Positions 9,530-17,740 are shown, counted from the stretch's first letter. The stretch: 64,000 bases of DNA from Rhodococcus sp. 105337 (GCF_012844225.1 NZ_JABAGQ010000017.1:1-64000); one strand, 5' to 3'. Numbers and translations: made by a program. Notes: generated by a model from the letters alone, not told the origin.

Positions 9530-9551
9530 ACCGAGCGATCGATCGGTCGGT
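9530..9551. promoter_or_regulatory. 22-bp palindromic operator candidate before the ACAD operon
   Basis: Left arm ACCGAGCGATC and right arm GATCGGTCGGT are reverse complements at 10 of 11 positions with no spacer (centre between 9540 and 9541). It lies 21 nt before ATG9573 and just after a TetR gene, so it is the best candidate site for that regulator. Confidence 0.6.
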
Positions 9552-9572
9552 TGGTCTGGAAGGAGTATCAGC

Positions 9573-10790
9573 ATGGCGGTCGACCTGGCCTACCCCGAGC
9601 ACGTGCAGGATCTCGTGGCTCGAACCGAAGCGTTCGTTCGCGACGAAGTGCTTCCCGTCGAGGACGCCCATCGGGGCGACATCGCCGCAGCGGGTGGCGA
9701 TTCCGTACGGGTGGCACTGCAGAGCGCCGCCAAGGCAGCGGGTGTCTTCGCCCCCCATGCGCCGGTCGAGTACGGCGGCCAGGGCCTCGGGATGGTGGAC
9801 CGAGCTCCCGTGTTCGAGGCGGCCGGCTACTCCCTGTTCGGCCCCGTGGCCCTGAACATCGCCGCTCCCGACGAAGGCAACGTGCACATGCTCGCGCATA
9901 TTGCGAGCGACGAACAGAAGAGCCGATACCTGGCTCCTCTCGCTGCGGGCGACATGCGCTCGGCCTTCGCGATGACCGAACCGGCACCCGGCGCCGGCGC
10001 CGACCCCAACGCACTCACGACCCGCGCCGAGAAGGCGACGGGAGGCTGGAAGATCAACGGCCGCAAGCACTTCATCACAGGGGCGGACGGCGCCGGATTC
10101 TTCATCATCATGGCCCGCACCTCCGGGGAGCCGGGGCAGCGCGGCGGAGCGACGATGTTCCTCGCTCCCGCGGACTCCGACGGGCTGAAGGTCGGTCGTC
10201 ACATCGAGACGCTCGACAAGTCGATGATCGGCGGACACTGCGAGGTCGACTTCGAGGATCTGTACGTCCCGGACACCGCAGTGCTCGGTGAAGTGGATCA
10301 GGGATTCGCCTACGCGCAGGTCCGGCTCGGCCCGGCGCGCATGACACACGTCATGCGCTGGCTCGGTGCCGCCCGGCGTGGTCACGACACCGCGCTCCGG
10401 TACGTGGCAGGACGTGAAGGATTCGGCTCCAAGCTCGGTGATCTCGGCATGATCCAGAAGATGGTCGCCGACAACGAGATCGACATCGCAGCGACCCGGG
10501 CTCTGCTGGTGCAGGCATGCTGGGAACTCGACCGGGGATCGCACGCCGCGAACGCCACGTCCATCGCCAAGACCTTCGCCGCCGAGGCCATCTTCCGCAT
10601 CGTCGATCGCTCGGTACAGATGTGCGGTGGTCTCGGGGTTTCCGAAGATCTTCCCCTCGCCAGGCTCTCGCGCGAGGTCCGCCCGTTCCGCATCTACGAC
10701 GGACCGTCCGAGGTGCACCGCTGGGCCATCGCAAAGCGTGCTGTCGGTGCGGCGCGCAAGGCCGCCGCAGCCGAAGGAGCAGCGAAGTGA
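9573..10790 (+). CDS. Acyl-CoA dehydrogenase, ACAD10/11 (LvaC)-like
   Basis: A 405-residue FAD acyl-CoA dehydrogenase. FAD/substrate motifs are FAMTEPAPGAGADP (N-terminal domain, about residue 130) and MCGGLGVSEDLPLARLSREVRPFRIYDGPSEVH near the C-terminus. In place of the usual catalytic Glu region the pattern is that of the ACAD10/11 subgroup, usually paired with an APH-like kinase. Here the kinase gene follows with a GTGA overlap and then an SDR. In the Pseudomonas levulinate pathway the equivalent enzyme handles phosphorylated 4-hydroxyacyl-CoA to give an enoyl-CoA. This assignment is by context and pattern. Confidence 0.85.
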   Translation: MAVDLAYPEHVQDLVARTEAFVRDEVLPVEDAHRGDIAAAGGDSVRVALQSAAKAAGVFAPHAPVEYGGQGLGMVDRAPVFEAAGYSLFGPVALNIAAPDEGNVHMLAHIASDEQKSRYLAPLAAGDMRSAFAMTEPAPGAGADPNALTTRAEKATGGWKINGRKHFITGADGAGFFIIMARTSGEPGQRGGATMFLAPADSDGLKVGRHIETLDKSMIGGHCEVDFEDLYVPDTAVLGEVDQGFAYAQVRLGPARMTHVMRWLGAARRGHDTALRYVAGREGFGSKLGDLGMIQKMVADNEIDIAATRALLVQACWELDRGSHAANATSIAKTFAAEAIFRIVDRSVQMCGGLGVSEDLPLARLSREVRPFRIYDGPSEVHRWAIAKRAVGAARKAAAAEGAAK

Positions 10791-11815
10791 CCGCGGTGCA
10801 CAAGGGGCTCGACCTCGTCGCCCTCGACCGATTCTTGCGTCGATCCGGGGTTGCGGTCGACGGCGAACTGCGGGCAGAGCTCATCTCCGGCGGGAAATCC
10901 AATCTCACCTACGGCATCCTCGACGACACATCCCATTGGGTCCTGCGGCGACCACCCACGGCGGGACTGACACCGTCGGCACACGACGTCGCCCGTGAAT
11001 ACCGCATCACGTCCGCGCTGCAGGGCAGTGCGGTGCCGGTCGCGCGCACCGTCGCGCTGTGCGAGGACGACTCCGTGATGGGCGCACCGTTCACGGTGGT
11101 GGAGTACGTCGGGGGGCGCGTCGTACGCAGCAAGGACGACCTCGATTCGCTGTCCGATACCGACATCGACCGCTGCACAGGCGAACTCGTGCGCGTGATC
11201 GCCGAGCTCCACGCCGTCGACTACGAAGCCGTGGGGCTGGGCGGGTTCGGACGGCCCGACGGGTACGTCACCCGCCAGGTGAAGCTGTGGCAGAGCCAGT
11301 GGGACAGGGTGAAAACCCGGGAACTTCCCGATGTCGAGCGGCTGCACGCCGCACTCGCGGACTCGATCCCGGAGTCGCCCACCCCGTCGATCGTGCACGG
11401 TGACTACCGTATCGACAATACGATTTTCTTTCACGACGACGTGGGAAGCGTTGCAGCCGTGGTCGACTGGGAGCTGTCCACTCTCGGCGACCCGCTGACC
11501 GACCTCGCCATGATGTGCGTGTACCGGCATCCCGCGCTCGACCAGGTGCTCGGGTTCCCCGCAGCCTGGACCAGCAACAGGCTGCCGTCGGCGGACGACC
11601 TCGTCGAGCGATACGCCACCGTCTCGGGACGCGACATCGCCCACTGGAGTTTCTACATGGGCCTCGCCCACTTCAAGCTCGCCGTCATCGCCGAGGGCAT
11701 CAATCATCGCTGGCGGGCCGGCGCGACCGTCGGCGACGGGTTCGACCGCGCGGGTGACGCGGTGCCCGCGCTCGTCGCCGCAGGACTCGACTTCGTGACG
11801 GGAGCAGGTTCGTGA
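10787..11815 (+). CDS. APH-like phosphotransferase (4-hydroxyacyl-CoA kinase candidate)
   Basis: A 342-residue kinase-fold protein from GTG10787, overlapping the ACAD stop by four bases. The catalytic loop IVHGDYRIDN and the metal-binding VVDWELSTLGDP are intact, and the ATP-binding N-lobe starts at ELISGGKSNLTYGI. This is the aminoglycoside-phosphotransferase-like family fused to human ACAD10/11 and represented by LvaA in Pseudomonas, which phosphorylates the 4-hydroxyl of an acyl-CoA. It is therefore more likely a catabolic kinase than an antibiotic-resistance enzyme. It is coupled to the following SDR by another GTGA overlap. Confidence 0.82.
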   Translation: MTAVHKGLDLVALDRFLRRSGVAVDGELRAELISGGKSNLTYGILDDTSHWVLRRPPTAGLTPSAHDVAREYRITSALQGSAVPVARTVALCEDDSVMGAPFTVVEYVGGRVVRSKDDLDSLSDTDIDRCTGELVRVIAELHAVDYEAVGLGGFGRPDGYVTRQVKLWQSQWDRVKTRELPDVERLHAALADSIPESPTPSIVHGDYRIDNTIFFHDDVGSVAAVVDWELSTLGDPLTDLAMMCVYRHPALDQVLGFPAAWTSNRLPSADDLVERYATVSGRDIAHWSFYMGLAHFKLAVIAEGINHRWRAGATVGDGFDRAGDAVPALVAAGLDFVTGAGS

Positions 11816-12549
11816 GCGCGAGCGCCCTCGTCACCGGGGCGACACGGGGCATCGGCCTCGGCGTCGCCACCCGCCTCGCGGAGCGCGGATTCGCGCTGAC
11901 GATCTCCGCCCGGGACGCAACCCGGCTCGACGAGGTCGCCGCTCTGTTGCGGGATGCGGGTGCGACGGACGTCCGCACCGTCGCCGCCGACCTGGCGGAC
12001 CCCGACGCCGCGGGCAGGGTGGTCGCCGCACACGCCGACGCGTTCGGCGCGATGAAGGCCCTGGTACTCAACGCGGGTGTCGGCACCGCCGGCACCATCG
12101 CGGAGTTCCCCTCCCGCCGGTTCGACAAGACGGTGGCAGTCAACCTCAACGCGCCGTTCGCTTTGATACAGGCGGCACTGCCGCTGCTGCGGTCCGGTGC
12201 GCGGAACGATCCGGGTCGCGGCGCGAAGGTGATCGCGCTCGCGTCCATCGCCGGTGTGTATGCCGAAGCCGGTCTCGCCGCGTACGGCGCGACGAAGGCC
12301 GCACTCGTGTCGCTGGTGGAAACCCTCAACGCCGAGGAATCGGGTAACGGCGTCTCGGCGTCCGCAATCGCTCCCGGGTATGTCGACACCGACATGTCCG
12401 AGTGGATCAAAGACCGGATCCCGGCGGAGGACATGCTCGAGGTCGGCGACGTCGTCGAGCTCGTCGACGCACTGCTGAAGTTGTCGTCGCGCGCGGTCCT
12501 GCCCCGGCTGGTGCTCAGCCGCGCGGGAGCGAGTCTCTACAGCGCCTGA
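11812..12549 (+). CDS. SDR family oxidoreductase (LvaD-like position)
   Basis: A 245-residue SDR starting at GTG11812 inside the kinase stop (GTGA). Motifs are TGATRGIG, LNAGVG in place of NNAG, and the active-site YGATK. As the third member of the TetR-ACAD-kinase-SDR operon, it may interconvert a 4-keto and 4-hydroxyacyl-CoA before phosphorylation, as the SDR of the levulinate pathway does. A plain 3-hydroxyacyl dehydrogenase role is the alternative. It ends 16 nt before the convergent gene's stop. Confidence 0.8.
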   Translation: MSASALVTGATRGIGLGVATRLAERGFALTISARDATRLDEVAALLRDAGATDVRTVAADLADPDAAGRVVAAHADAFGAMKALVLNAGVGTAGTIAEFPSRRFDKTVAVNLNAPFALIQAALPLLRSGARNDPGRGAKVIALASIAGVYAEAGLAAYGATKAALVSLVETLNAEESGNGVSASAIAPGYVDTDMSEWIKDRIPAEDMLEVGDVVELVDALLKLSSRAVLPRLVLSRAGASLYSA

Positions 12550-12565
12550 CCTTCCCGCCTGCGCA

Positions 12566-13297
12566 TCACTCGTCGTCCGAGTTCTCCTTTTCTTCGCCTC
12601 GCCGGCGAAGGAAGTTGAACCCGGGCACGCCGGTGATCGCCTGACGGAGGTCCTTCACGACGCAGAGCAACTCGTGGATCTCCGGCGCGACCGTGTCGAG
12701 CGTGCCGAGGATCGGCATGATCATGTTCATCCGCTCGGACAGCTCGGGAAGCCGGTCGAGCATGAGGATTGCCGCGTGCACTTCCTCCGGCGACAGTTCC
12801 TCGATGAACTGGGCCGCGAGGGGCGCAGCCTGACGTGCGAGGGGCTCGTAGGTCTCGAGGAGTTCGCTCGCGATGTCGGCACTTCGTCCGGCGGAGTCGA
12901 TGATCGTGCGGGCTTCCCCGGCGACGAGAGCGACCTCTCCGACGACCGTCCGGGCCTGCCCGGCGACGGTGCCGACATCTCCGACGATGGCCTCGGCTTG
13001 CGTGGCGACGGTGCCGACCTGGCCGACGATGGTGCGCGCTTGTCCGGCGACCGCGTCGGCGTCCGCGACGACCGAAGTCGTCGACGCGATGATCGCCTCG
13101 ATCCGAGCGACCGCCACTGCGGCATCGTCGACCACGGCGTCGACGCGCCGGATCAGCGATTCGACATTGTCGAGCAGCGCCTCGGCACGGGCGGGCACCG
13201 ACACCGCGAAGGTGGCGGTGGCGACTGTGCGCTCGACCACCGTGCGCGTGGCACCGAGAAGGGAACCGACGAGAGGGACAGCGGGTAAGGCGATCAT
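12566..13297 (-). CDS. Heptad-repeat amphipathic protein of unknown function
   Basis: A 243-residue protein from ATG13297 (GTG13324 would add nine residues). It starts with a hydrophobic stretch (IALPAVPLVGSLL), then a long Ala/Val-rich helical region in which four tandem 14-residue units occur at about 81-136 (such as DAVAGQARTIVGQV and GTVAGQARTVVGEV). The C-terminal third includes ELLETYEPLARQAAPL and ends in a charged tail (RRRGEEKENSDDE). Such repeats suit a coiled coil or a surface-lying amphipathic helix, as in phasins and lipid-droplet proteins. I do not recognise a specific family. It is convergent with the SDR gene. Confidence 0.7.
   Translation of the reverse strand: MIALPAVPLVGSLLGATRTVVERTVATATFAVSVPARAEALLDNVESLIRRVDAVVDDAAVAVARIEAIIASTTSVVADADAVAGQARTIVGQVGTVATQAEAIVGDVGTVAGQARTVVGEVALVAGEARTIIDSAGRSADIASELLETYEPLARQAAPLAAQFIEELSPEEVHAAILMLDRLPELSERMNMIMPILGTLDTVAPEIHELLCVVKDLRQAITGVPGFNFLRRRGEEKENSDDE
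12890..13057 (-). repeat. Four in-frame 42-bp units inside the heptad-repeat gene
   Basis: Four consecutive 42-nt units encode 14-residue repeats whose consensus is roughly G-T-V-A-G-Q-A-R-T-I-V-G-x-V. They are related but not identical, so they look like old tandem duplications under selection for the helical pattern. Confidence 0.65.
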
Positions 13298-13405
13298 CTC
13301 GCCATCTTTCACCACGGCGGCCACGGTGCGACAGCAACCTCACGTTTCGGTCGTCCCGTGCGTCTACTCGATGTGAACCTTGCATCGGATGGAAGGATCG
13401 AACCC

Positions 13406-13918
13406 GTGACCGCATCGCGCACGCACACCCTGATCGACACCCCGATCGGTGAGTTGACGTTGGTCAATACCGACGGCGTCCTGTCGGGCCTGTACATGGT
13501 GGAGCACCGTCCTTCCCCCGATCGCACTTCCTTCGGGTCCCGGACCACCGAAGGGTTCGACGAGGCGCGGACACAGTTGGACGAGTACTTCGCAGGTGAA
13601 CGCACCCGCTTCACTCTTCCGCTCGCACCGGCCGGCACCGACTTCCAACGGACGGTGTGGGCCGCGTTGGCGGAGATCGAATACGGCACAACCTGCACCT
13701 ACACCGCCGTTGCGGCCGCGGTGGGACGGCCCACCGCGGTTCGCGCGGTGGCCGCGGCGAACGCGAGGAACCCGTTGTGCATCGTGGTCCCGTGTCATCG
13801 GGTGATCGGGAGCAGCGGCAAGCTCACCGGATATGCCGGGGGTCTCGACCGCAAGCGCCTGCTGCTCGATCGGGAAGCGGCGTTCCGGAGGGCACAGGCC
13901 ACTCATGCCCCGGTCTGA
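13406..13918 (+). CDS. ogt: Methylated-DNA--protein-cysteine S-methyltransferase
   Basis: A 170-residue O6-alkylguanine-DNA alkyltransferase from GTG13406 (GGAAGGA upstream). The acceptor cysteine is Cys130 in VPCHRVIG; the DNA-binding segment with RAVAAANARNP precedes it. The N-terminal half is the degenerate ribonuclease-like domain. It transfers the alkyl group to itself in a suicide reaction. It is the first gene of a four-gene run in which every following gene overlaps its predecessor: sigma factor, second alkyltransferase, AlkA glycosylase. Confidence 0.92.
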   Translation: MTASRTHTLIDTPIGELTLVNTDGVLSGLYMVEHRPSPDRTSFGSRTTEGFDEARTQLDEYFAGERTRFTLPLAPAGTDFQRTVWAALAEIEYGTTCTYTAVAAAVGRPTAVRAVAAANARNPLCIVVPCHRVIGSSGKLTGYAGGLDRKRLLLDREAAFRRAQATHAPV

Positions 13919-14420
13919 CACGACGGAGCCCACACATCTACCCCCGTTCGAACGGGTGGTCGCCGACCACGGTCCGACGGTATCGAGGGTGTGCAGGGCT
14001 CTGCTGGGTCCCACCGACGCAGACGACGCGTGGTCCGAGACGTTTCTCGCGGCGTTGCGTGCGTACCCCGCCCTGCGGCCGGGCAGCAATATCGAAGCGT
14101 GGCTGGTCACCATCGCCCACCGCAAGGCGATCGACGTGCACAGGCTGCGTGGTCGTGCGCCTGTGCCGACGGAGATCGTCCCCGAACGCCCCGCAACAGC
14201 GGGATTGCCGGGATCAGGCGACGACCGACTGTGGTCGGCGGTGGCGGCGCTGCCGTTCACGCAGCGCGCAGTGCTGGTGTATCACTACGTGGGCGGGTTG
14301 CCGTATGCCGAGATCGGCGCGATTCTCGGCAACAGCGCCGACGCGGCCCGGCGAGCCGCCGCCGACGGCCGGGAAGCGTTGCGCCGCTCCTATCACGCCG
14401 AAACAGGAAGCCGCTCATGA
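13905..14420 (+). CDS. ECF-type RNA polymerase sigma factor in an alkylation-repair operon
   Basis: A 171-residue sigma-70-like protein from ATG13905, overlapping the ogt stop. Region 2 spans about 15-75 (VVADHGPTVSRVCRALLG, DADDAWSETFLAALRAYP, IEAWLVTIAHRKAIDVHR) and region 4 about 105-165 (LPFTQRAVLVYHYVGGLPYAEIGAILG, an HTH). No anti-sigma factor gene is beside it. The following gene is an alkyltransferase overlapping by ATGA, so I infer the sigma factor directs an alkylation-damage regulon, with one of the alkyltransferases as possible sensor. The target promoter is unknown. Confidence 0.85.
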   Translation: MPRSDTTEPTHLPPFERVVADHGPTVSRVCRALLGPTDADDAWSETFLAALRAYPALRPGSNIEAWLVTIAHRKAIDVHRLRGRAPVPTEIVPERPATAGLPGSGDDRLWSAVAALPFTQRAVLVYHYVGGLPYAEIGAILGNSADAARRAAADGREALRRSYHAETGSRS

Positions 14421-15004
14421 ACTTTCCTATCCCGTCGGTGTCTACTTCCGATCTGGCCTGGCTGCACGACAAACTCGTCCTCGACGCCGAAGCCGCAGGG
14501 TTGCTGGATGTCGCCTACCGCGTCGTCGATACTCCGGTGGGTCCGCTGCTGTTGGCGTCCACCACGGTGGGGCTCGTGAAGGTGGCCTTCGTCGCGGAGG
14601 GCGAGGACGCCGTGCTCGACGAACTCGCCCGGCAGATCGGGCCACGCATCCTCGACGCACCCGGCCGGTTCGACGACGCGGTACGTCAGCTCGACGAATA
14701 CTTCGGCGGCACTCGCACCGCGTTCGATCTCCCCCTCGACTTTCGTCTTGCCACAGGGTTTCGGCGGGAGGTGATCTCGCGGCTCGCCGACATCGAGTAC
14801 GGACGTACCGCCAGCTACGCGGACGTTGCCGCATCAGCGGGAAGTCCTCGAGCGGTGCGTGCCGTGGGGACGGCATGCGCGAAAAACCCCTTGCCGGTGG
14901 TTCTCCCGTGTCATCGCGTCGTCCGCACCGACGGAGGACTCGGGCAGTACGCGGGCGGTGTGGAAGCCAAACAGATCCTGCTGCGGCTCGAAGCCGCCGC
15001 GTGA
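14417..15004 (+). CDS. Second methylated-DNA--protein-cysteine S-methyltransferase with N-terminal extension
   Basis: A 195-residue protein from ATG14417 (ATGA overlap with the sigma gene). The acceptor is Cys165 in LPCHRVVRTDGG and the DNA-binding helix region is SPRAVRAVGTACAKNP. About 35 extra residues precede the usual start of the fold; they are helical (STSDLAWLHDKLVLDAEAAG) and are absent from the first copy. Translational coupling to the sigma gene makes a sensor or sigma-binding role plausible, but repair activity alone is also possible. Confidence 0.88.
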   Translation: MNFPIPSVSTSDLAWLHDKLVLDAEAAGLLDVAYRVVDTPVGPLLLASTTVGLVKVAFVAEGEDAVLDELARQIGPRILDAPGRFDDAVRQLDEYFGGTRTAFDLPLDFRLATGFRREVISRLADIEYGRTASYADVAASAGSPRAVRAVGTACAKNPLPVVLPCHRVVRTDGGLGQYAGGVEAKQILLRLEAAA

Positions 15005-15858
15005 TCACTGTCGCCCGGCTCCCGGTGGCGCTCCCATTTTCGGTGCGTCCACTGCTCGCCACCATGCGGAGCCATGCGGTTCCGGGGCACGAACGTCACG
15101 ATGTAGCCACCGGAACGCACTGTATTGCGCTGCGCACCGCGCACGGTATTGCGAGCGCGGCCGTGACACTCCGCGCCGATACCGGCAGCGTGGTGGCGCG
15201 GATCGATGCGCCGCGCCGGGCCGACATCGCAGATGTCGAAGCGGCGGTGTGCCGTTGGCTCGACCTCGACGCCGACCCCACCGTCGTCGACGCCGCGCTT
15301 GCCGCCGATCCTGTCCTTGCTCCATTGGTGCGAGCCCGGCCAGGCTTGCGGGTGCTCGGCAGTACCGACTGGTTCACCACGGCCGTGCAGACGATCCTCG
15401 GGCAACAGGTGAGTGTCGCGGCAGCAGCCACTTTCGCGGGGCGGCTCGTCGCGGCGTTCGGCGACGACGCGCCAGGTGGATTGCGGTGCTCTCCGACACC
15501 GCAACGGATCGCTGCCCTCGCGCCGGAAGATCTGCGTGCGGCGATCGGCACCACACGGTCTCGGGCGAACACCCTGCTGGTCTTGGCCCGAGCGGTATCC
15601 GACGGCCTCGATCCCGCGTCGGCGTCCTTTTCCCGTGATCTGCTCGCGCTGCCCGGAATCGGGCCGTGGACCGTCGACTATCTCGCCCTGCGAACCGGCG
15701 ACCGCGATGCGTACCCCGCCGGTGACCTTGTGCTCCGGCGCGCCCTCGAGGTCGGCACCGCACGCGAAGCGACTGCGCTCGCGGCACAGTGGCAACCGTG
15801 GCGTGCCTACGCGGTTGCTCATCTGTGGGCGCATGCAACATTGAATCGGCACCCGTAA
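15001..15858 (+). CDS. alkA: DNA-3-methyladenine glycosylase II (AlkA-like)
   Basis: A 285-residue protein from GTG15001 overlapping the previous stop (GTGA). It has an N-terminal TBP-like domain (DVATGTHCIALRT) and a HhH-GPD domain: TAVQTILGQQVSVAAA, the hairpin LLALPGIGPWTVDYLALR and catalytic Asp242 in YPAGDLVLRRAL. It lacks the Ada methyltransferase domain often fused to AlkA in actinobacteria; here alkyltransferases are separate genes of the operon. It excises N-alkylated purines, complementing the O6-alkylguanine repair of its neighbours. Confidence 0.92.
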   Translation: MITVARLPVALPFSVRPLLATMRSHAVPGHERHDVATGTHCIALRTAHGIASAAVTLRADTGSVVARIDAPRRADIADVEAAVCRWLDLDADPTVVDAALAADPVLAPLVRARPGLRVLGSTDWFTTAVQTILGQQVSVAAAATFAGRLVAAFGDDAPGGLRCSPTPQRIAALAPEDLRAAIGTTRSRANTLLVLARAVSDGLDPASASFSRDLLALPGIGPWTVDYLALRTGDRDAYPAGDLVLRRALEVGTAREATALAAQWQPWRAYAVAHLWAHATLNRHP

Positions 15859-15941
15859 CGCCCGAACGCACGTATTCTTCGACCAGTCCGGAATGTGCCA
15901 GCAGTCCGTCAGCAGTACCCGAGACGGGGGTGTAGACCGCC

Positions 15942-17234
15942 ATGTCGACGAAGCCACGCGTCACGTCCGGTCTGTTGTGGCGGTGTATCGCGTGCGTGAC
16001 AGTTGCCGTCACGGCCATGGTTCTCGGCGCGGGCAGCAGTGTGGCACAGCCGATCCCGGAGCCCCTGCCTTCGCAGGATCCGTTCTACACCTATGACGGT
16101 CCGCTGGCGGATTTCGCTCCGGGCACGATTCTTCGCTCCAGGCCCTCGGTGTTTGCCGCACCGGGTGTCACCACGCCGGTCACCAGCACACAGGTCCTCT
16201 ACCGTACGACCGACCAGCAGGGCGAGCCGACCGACACCGTTGCGACTGTGCTTCAACCGCTCGCACCGGGGCCCACCAAGCTCATTTCGTTCCACATGGC
16301 GTACGACGCACTCGGATCCGAGTGCGATCCCTCCTATACGTTGACCGGGAGCGCTGACAGTGGTGTGTCGCTTGCGGAGCAGACCGTCATCGCCGGATAT
16401 ATCGCCGCGGGATACACCGTTGTGGCTCCCGATTACGAAGGGCCGGAACTGGAGTGGACGGTCGGACGCGAATCGGCGTACGCGGCACTCGACGGGATCA
16501 AGGCTACCGAAGAACTGCTGTCGCTTCCCGATTCGACGCCCGTCGGCCTGATCGGCTACTCCGGTGGATCGGTACCGACCCAGTGGGGCGCCGAGGTGGC
16601 GCCGAGTTACGCGCCCGAACTGAATATCATCGGCGCTGCCGCCGGCGGCGTGCCGGTCGATCTCGCACACAACCTGCCCTACGTCAGCGGTAGCGCGAAA
16701 TGGGCGGGCGTGATTCCGGCTTTGGTTGTGGCCTATCAGCGTACATACGACCTCGACACGGACGCGTTTCTCTCCGACCGGGGCAAGCAGGTCGTCGCCG
16801 AGGTTGCCAACCGGTGCATTGCGGAGTTCGCGTCCGACTATCCGGGGCTCACCGACGCGGATATGGTTCGTGCGCCCTACCGGTCGTTGCTCGACGTCCG
16901 AGAAGTGGCGATCGCGATCAACGACAACATCATGGGCACCGCCGGTACCCCGATTGTTCCGATGTTCCTGGCTGTCGGCCACAGCGACCCGATCGGCGAC
17001 ACCATCATGGTGACCGGCGACGTCGAAGGGCTTGCCCATACGTACTGCACTCGCGGAGTCGCGGTGGCCTATTCCCAGTACGACGGCCTCGACCACGAGG
17101 AGGCATTCGTTCCGTTCCAGGCGCAGGCGGCCGAGTTCCTGAACAGTCGCTTCGCCGGCGACAACGTCCGAAACGACTGTGCCTCGATCGGAGTCGGAAA
17201 TTCGCTCGCGCCTGTTCCGGTGCCCGCAGGCTGA
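15942..17234 (+). CDS. Secreted LIP-family lipase (Candida lipase A-like)
   Basis: A 430-residue alpha/beta hydrolase. The N-terminal signal peptide ends near GSSVAQ (residue ~36). The mature protein begins DPFYTYDGPLADFAPGTIL, typical of secretory lipases. Nucleophile Ser207 lies in GYSGGS; the likely acid is in VGHSDPIGDT and the His in GLDHEEAF. The paired cysteines near residues ~128 and C-terminal suit an extracellular protein. It hydrolyses triacylglycerol or other long-chain esters. It stands alone, with 83 nt upstream and a convergent gene downstream. Confidence 0.87.
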   Translation: MSTKPRVTSGLLWRCIACVTVAVTAMVLGAGSSVAQPIPEPLPSQDPFYTYDGPLADFAPGTILRSRPSVFAAPGVTTPVTSTQVLYRTTDQQGEPTDTVATVLQPLAPGPTKLISFHMAYDALGSECDPSYTLTGSADSGVSLAEQTVIAGYIAAGYTVVAPDYEGPELEWTVGRESAYAALDGIKATEELLSLPDSTPVGLIGYSGGSVPTQWGAEVAPSYAPELNIIGAAAGGVPVDLAHNLPYVSGSAKWAGVIPALVVAYQRTYDLDTDAFLSDRGKQVVAEVANRCIAEFASDYPGLTDADMVRAPYRSLLDVREVAIAINDNIMGTAGTPIVPMFLAVGHSDPIGDTIMVTGDVEGLAHTYCTRGVAVAYSQYDGLDHEEAFVPFQAQAAEFLNSRFAGDNVRNDCASIGVGNSLAPVPVPAG

Positions 17235-17273
17235 TGTCGGGGCCCAGGTTCCTCCGGACCGTACCGCGTGCGA

Positions 17274-17720
17274 CTAGGCGAGTGCGAAGACCGGGAAACC
17301 TGGTGCGATAGCCGCCAACTCGTCATCGCTGGAGTTTTTGGTGACACCGTCGAAAAATTTCCCGACTTCCCAGCCCCACCGTTGCAGATACTCGCGCAGC
17401 ACCGGGATCTTGTCGGCGTCCGCAACTTCGGAGGCGCTGAATTCTTCGACGCGACGCCCGAGGCGAAGTTCCCCGGTGCCGGCTACCCGCAGATTGCGCA
17501 CCCATTGCGTGTGGCCGCGCGGGGCGACGAGGTAGCGCCTGCCGTCGGAGGTGGTCAGCACATTGACCATGGTGGTGCGCCATTCGCCGCTTTTCCTGCC
17601 GCGCACTGCAAGCAGGCGAGAGCCCGCGACGCTGATTCCGAGCTTGGGAAGTGTGTTGAAGAACCGGTTCATGATCGAGTCCAGTCCGGTGGGACCGATG
17701 TAGCGGGTGGAGGCATCCAT
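17274..17720 (-). CDS. Deazaflavin (F420)-dependent nitroreductase family protein
   Basis: A 148-residue protein of the Ddn/FDOR-B type. The core GRKSGEWRTTMVNVL is followed by the F420-contacting segment APRGHTQWVRNLRVAG, then LRLGRR. Relatives use reduced F420 to reduce quinones or nitroaromatics, protecting against oxidative stress. The 140-nt upstream region contains two related TetR-type palindromes at 17741 and 17798, one almost touching the start, so it is probably induced by a small molecule through a TetR regulator encoded elsewhere. The physiological substrate is unknown. Confidence 0.82.
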   Translation of the reverse strand: MDASTRYIGPTGLDSIMNRFFNTLPKLGISVAGSRLLAVRGRKSGEWRTTMVNVLTTSDGRRYLVAPRGHTQWVRNLRVAGTGELRLGRRVEEFSASEVADADKIPVLREYLQRWGWEVGKFFDGVTKNSSDDELAAIAPGFPVFALA

Positions 17721-17740
17721 GACGTTTCCTCACTCTCATT

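Noticed and set aside
10787-11815. Aminoglycoside resistance kinase
   Set aside because: Although APH-like, it overlaps an ACAD10/11-type dehydrogenase gene and an SDR, the context of the acyl-CoA kinase group.
12890-13057. CRISPR array
   Set aside because: The 42-bp units are contiguous, in frame and divergent, without spacers; they encode protein repeats.
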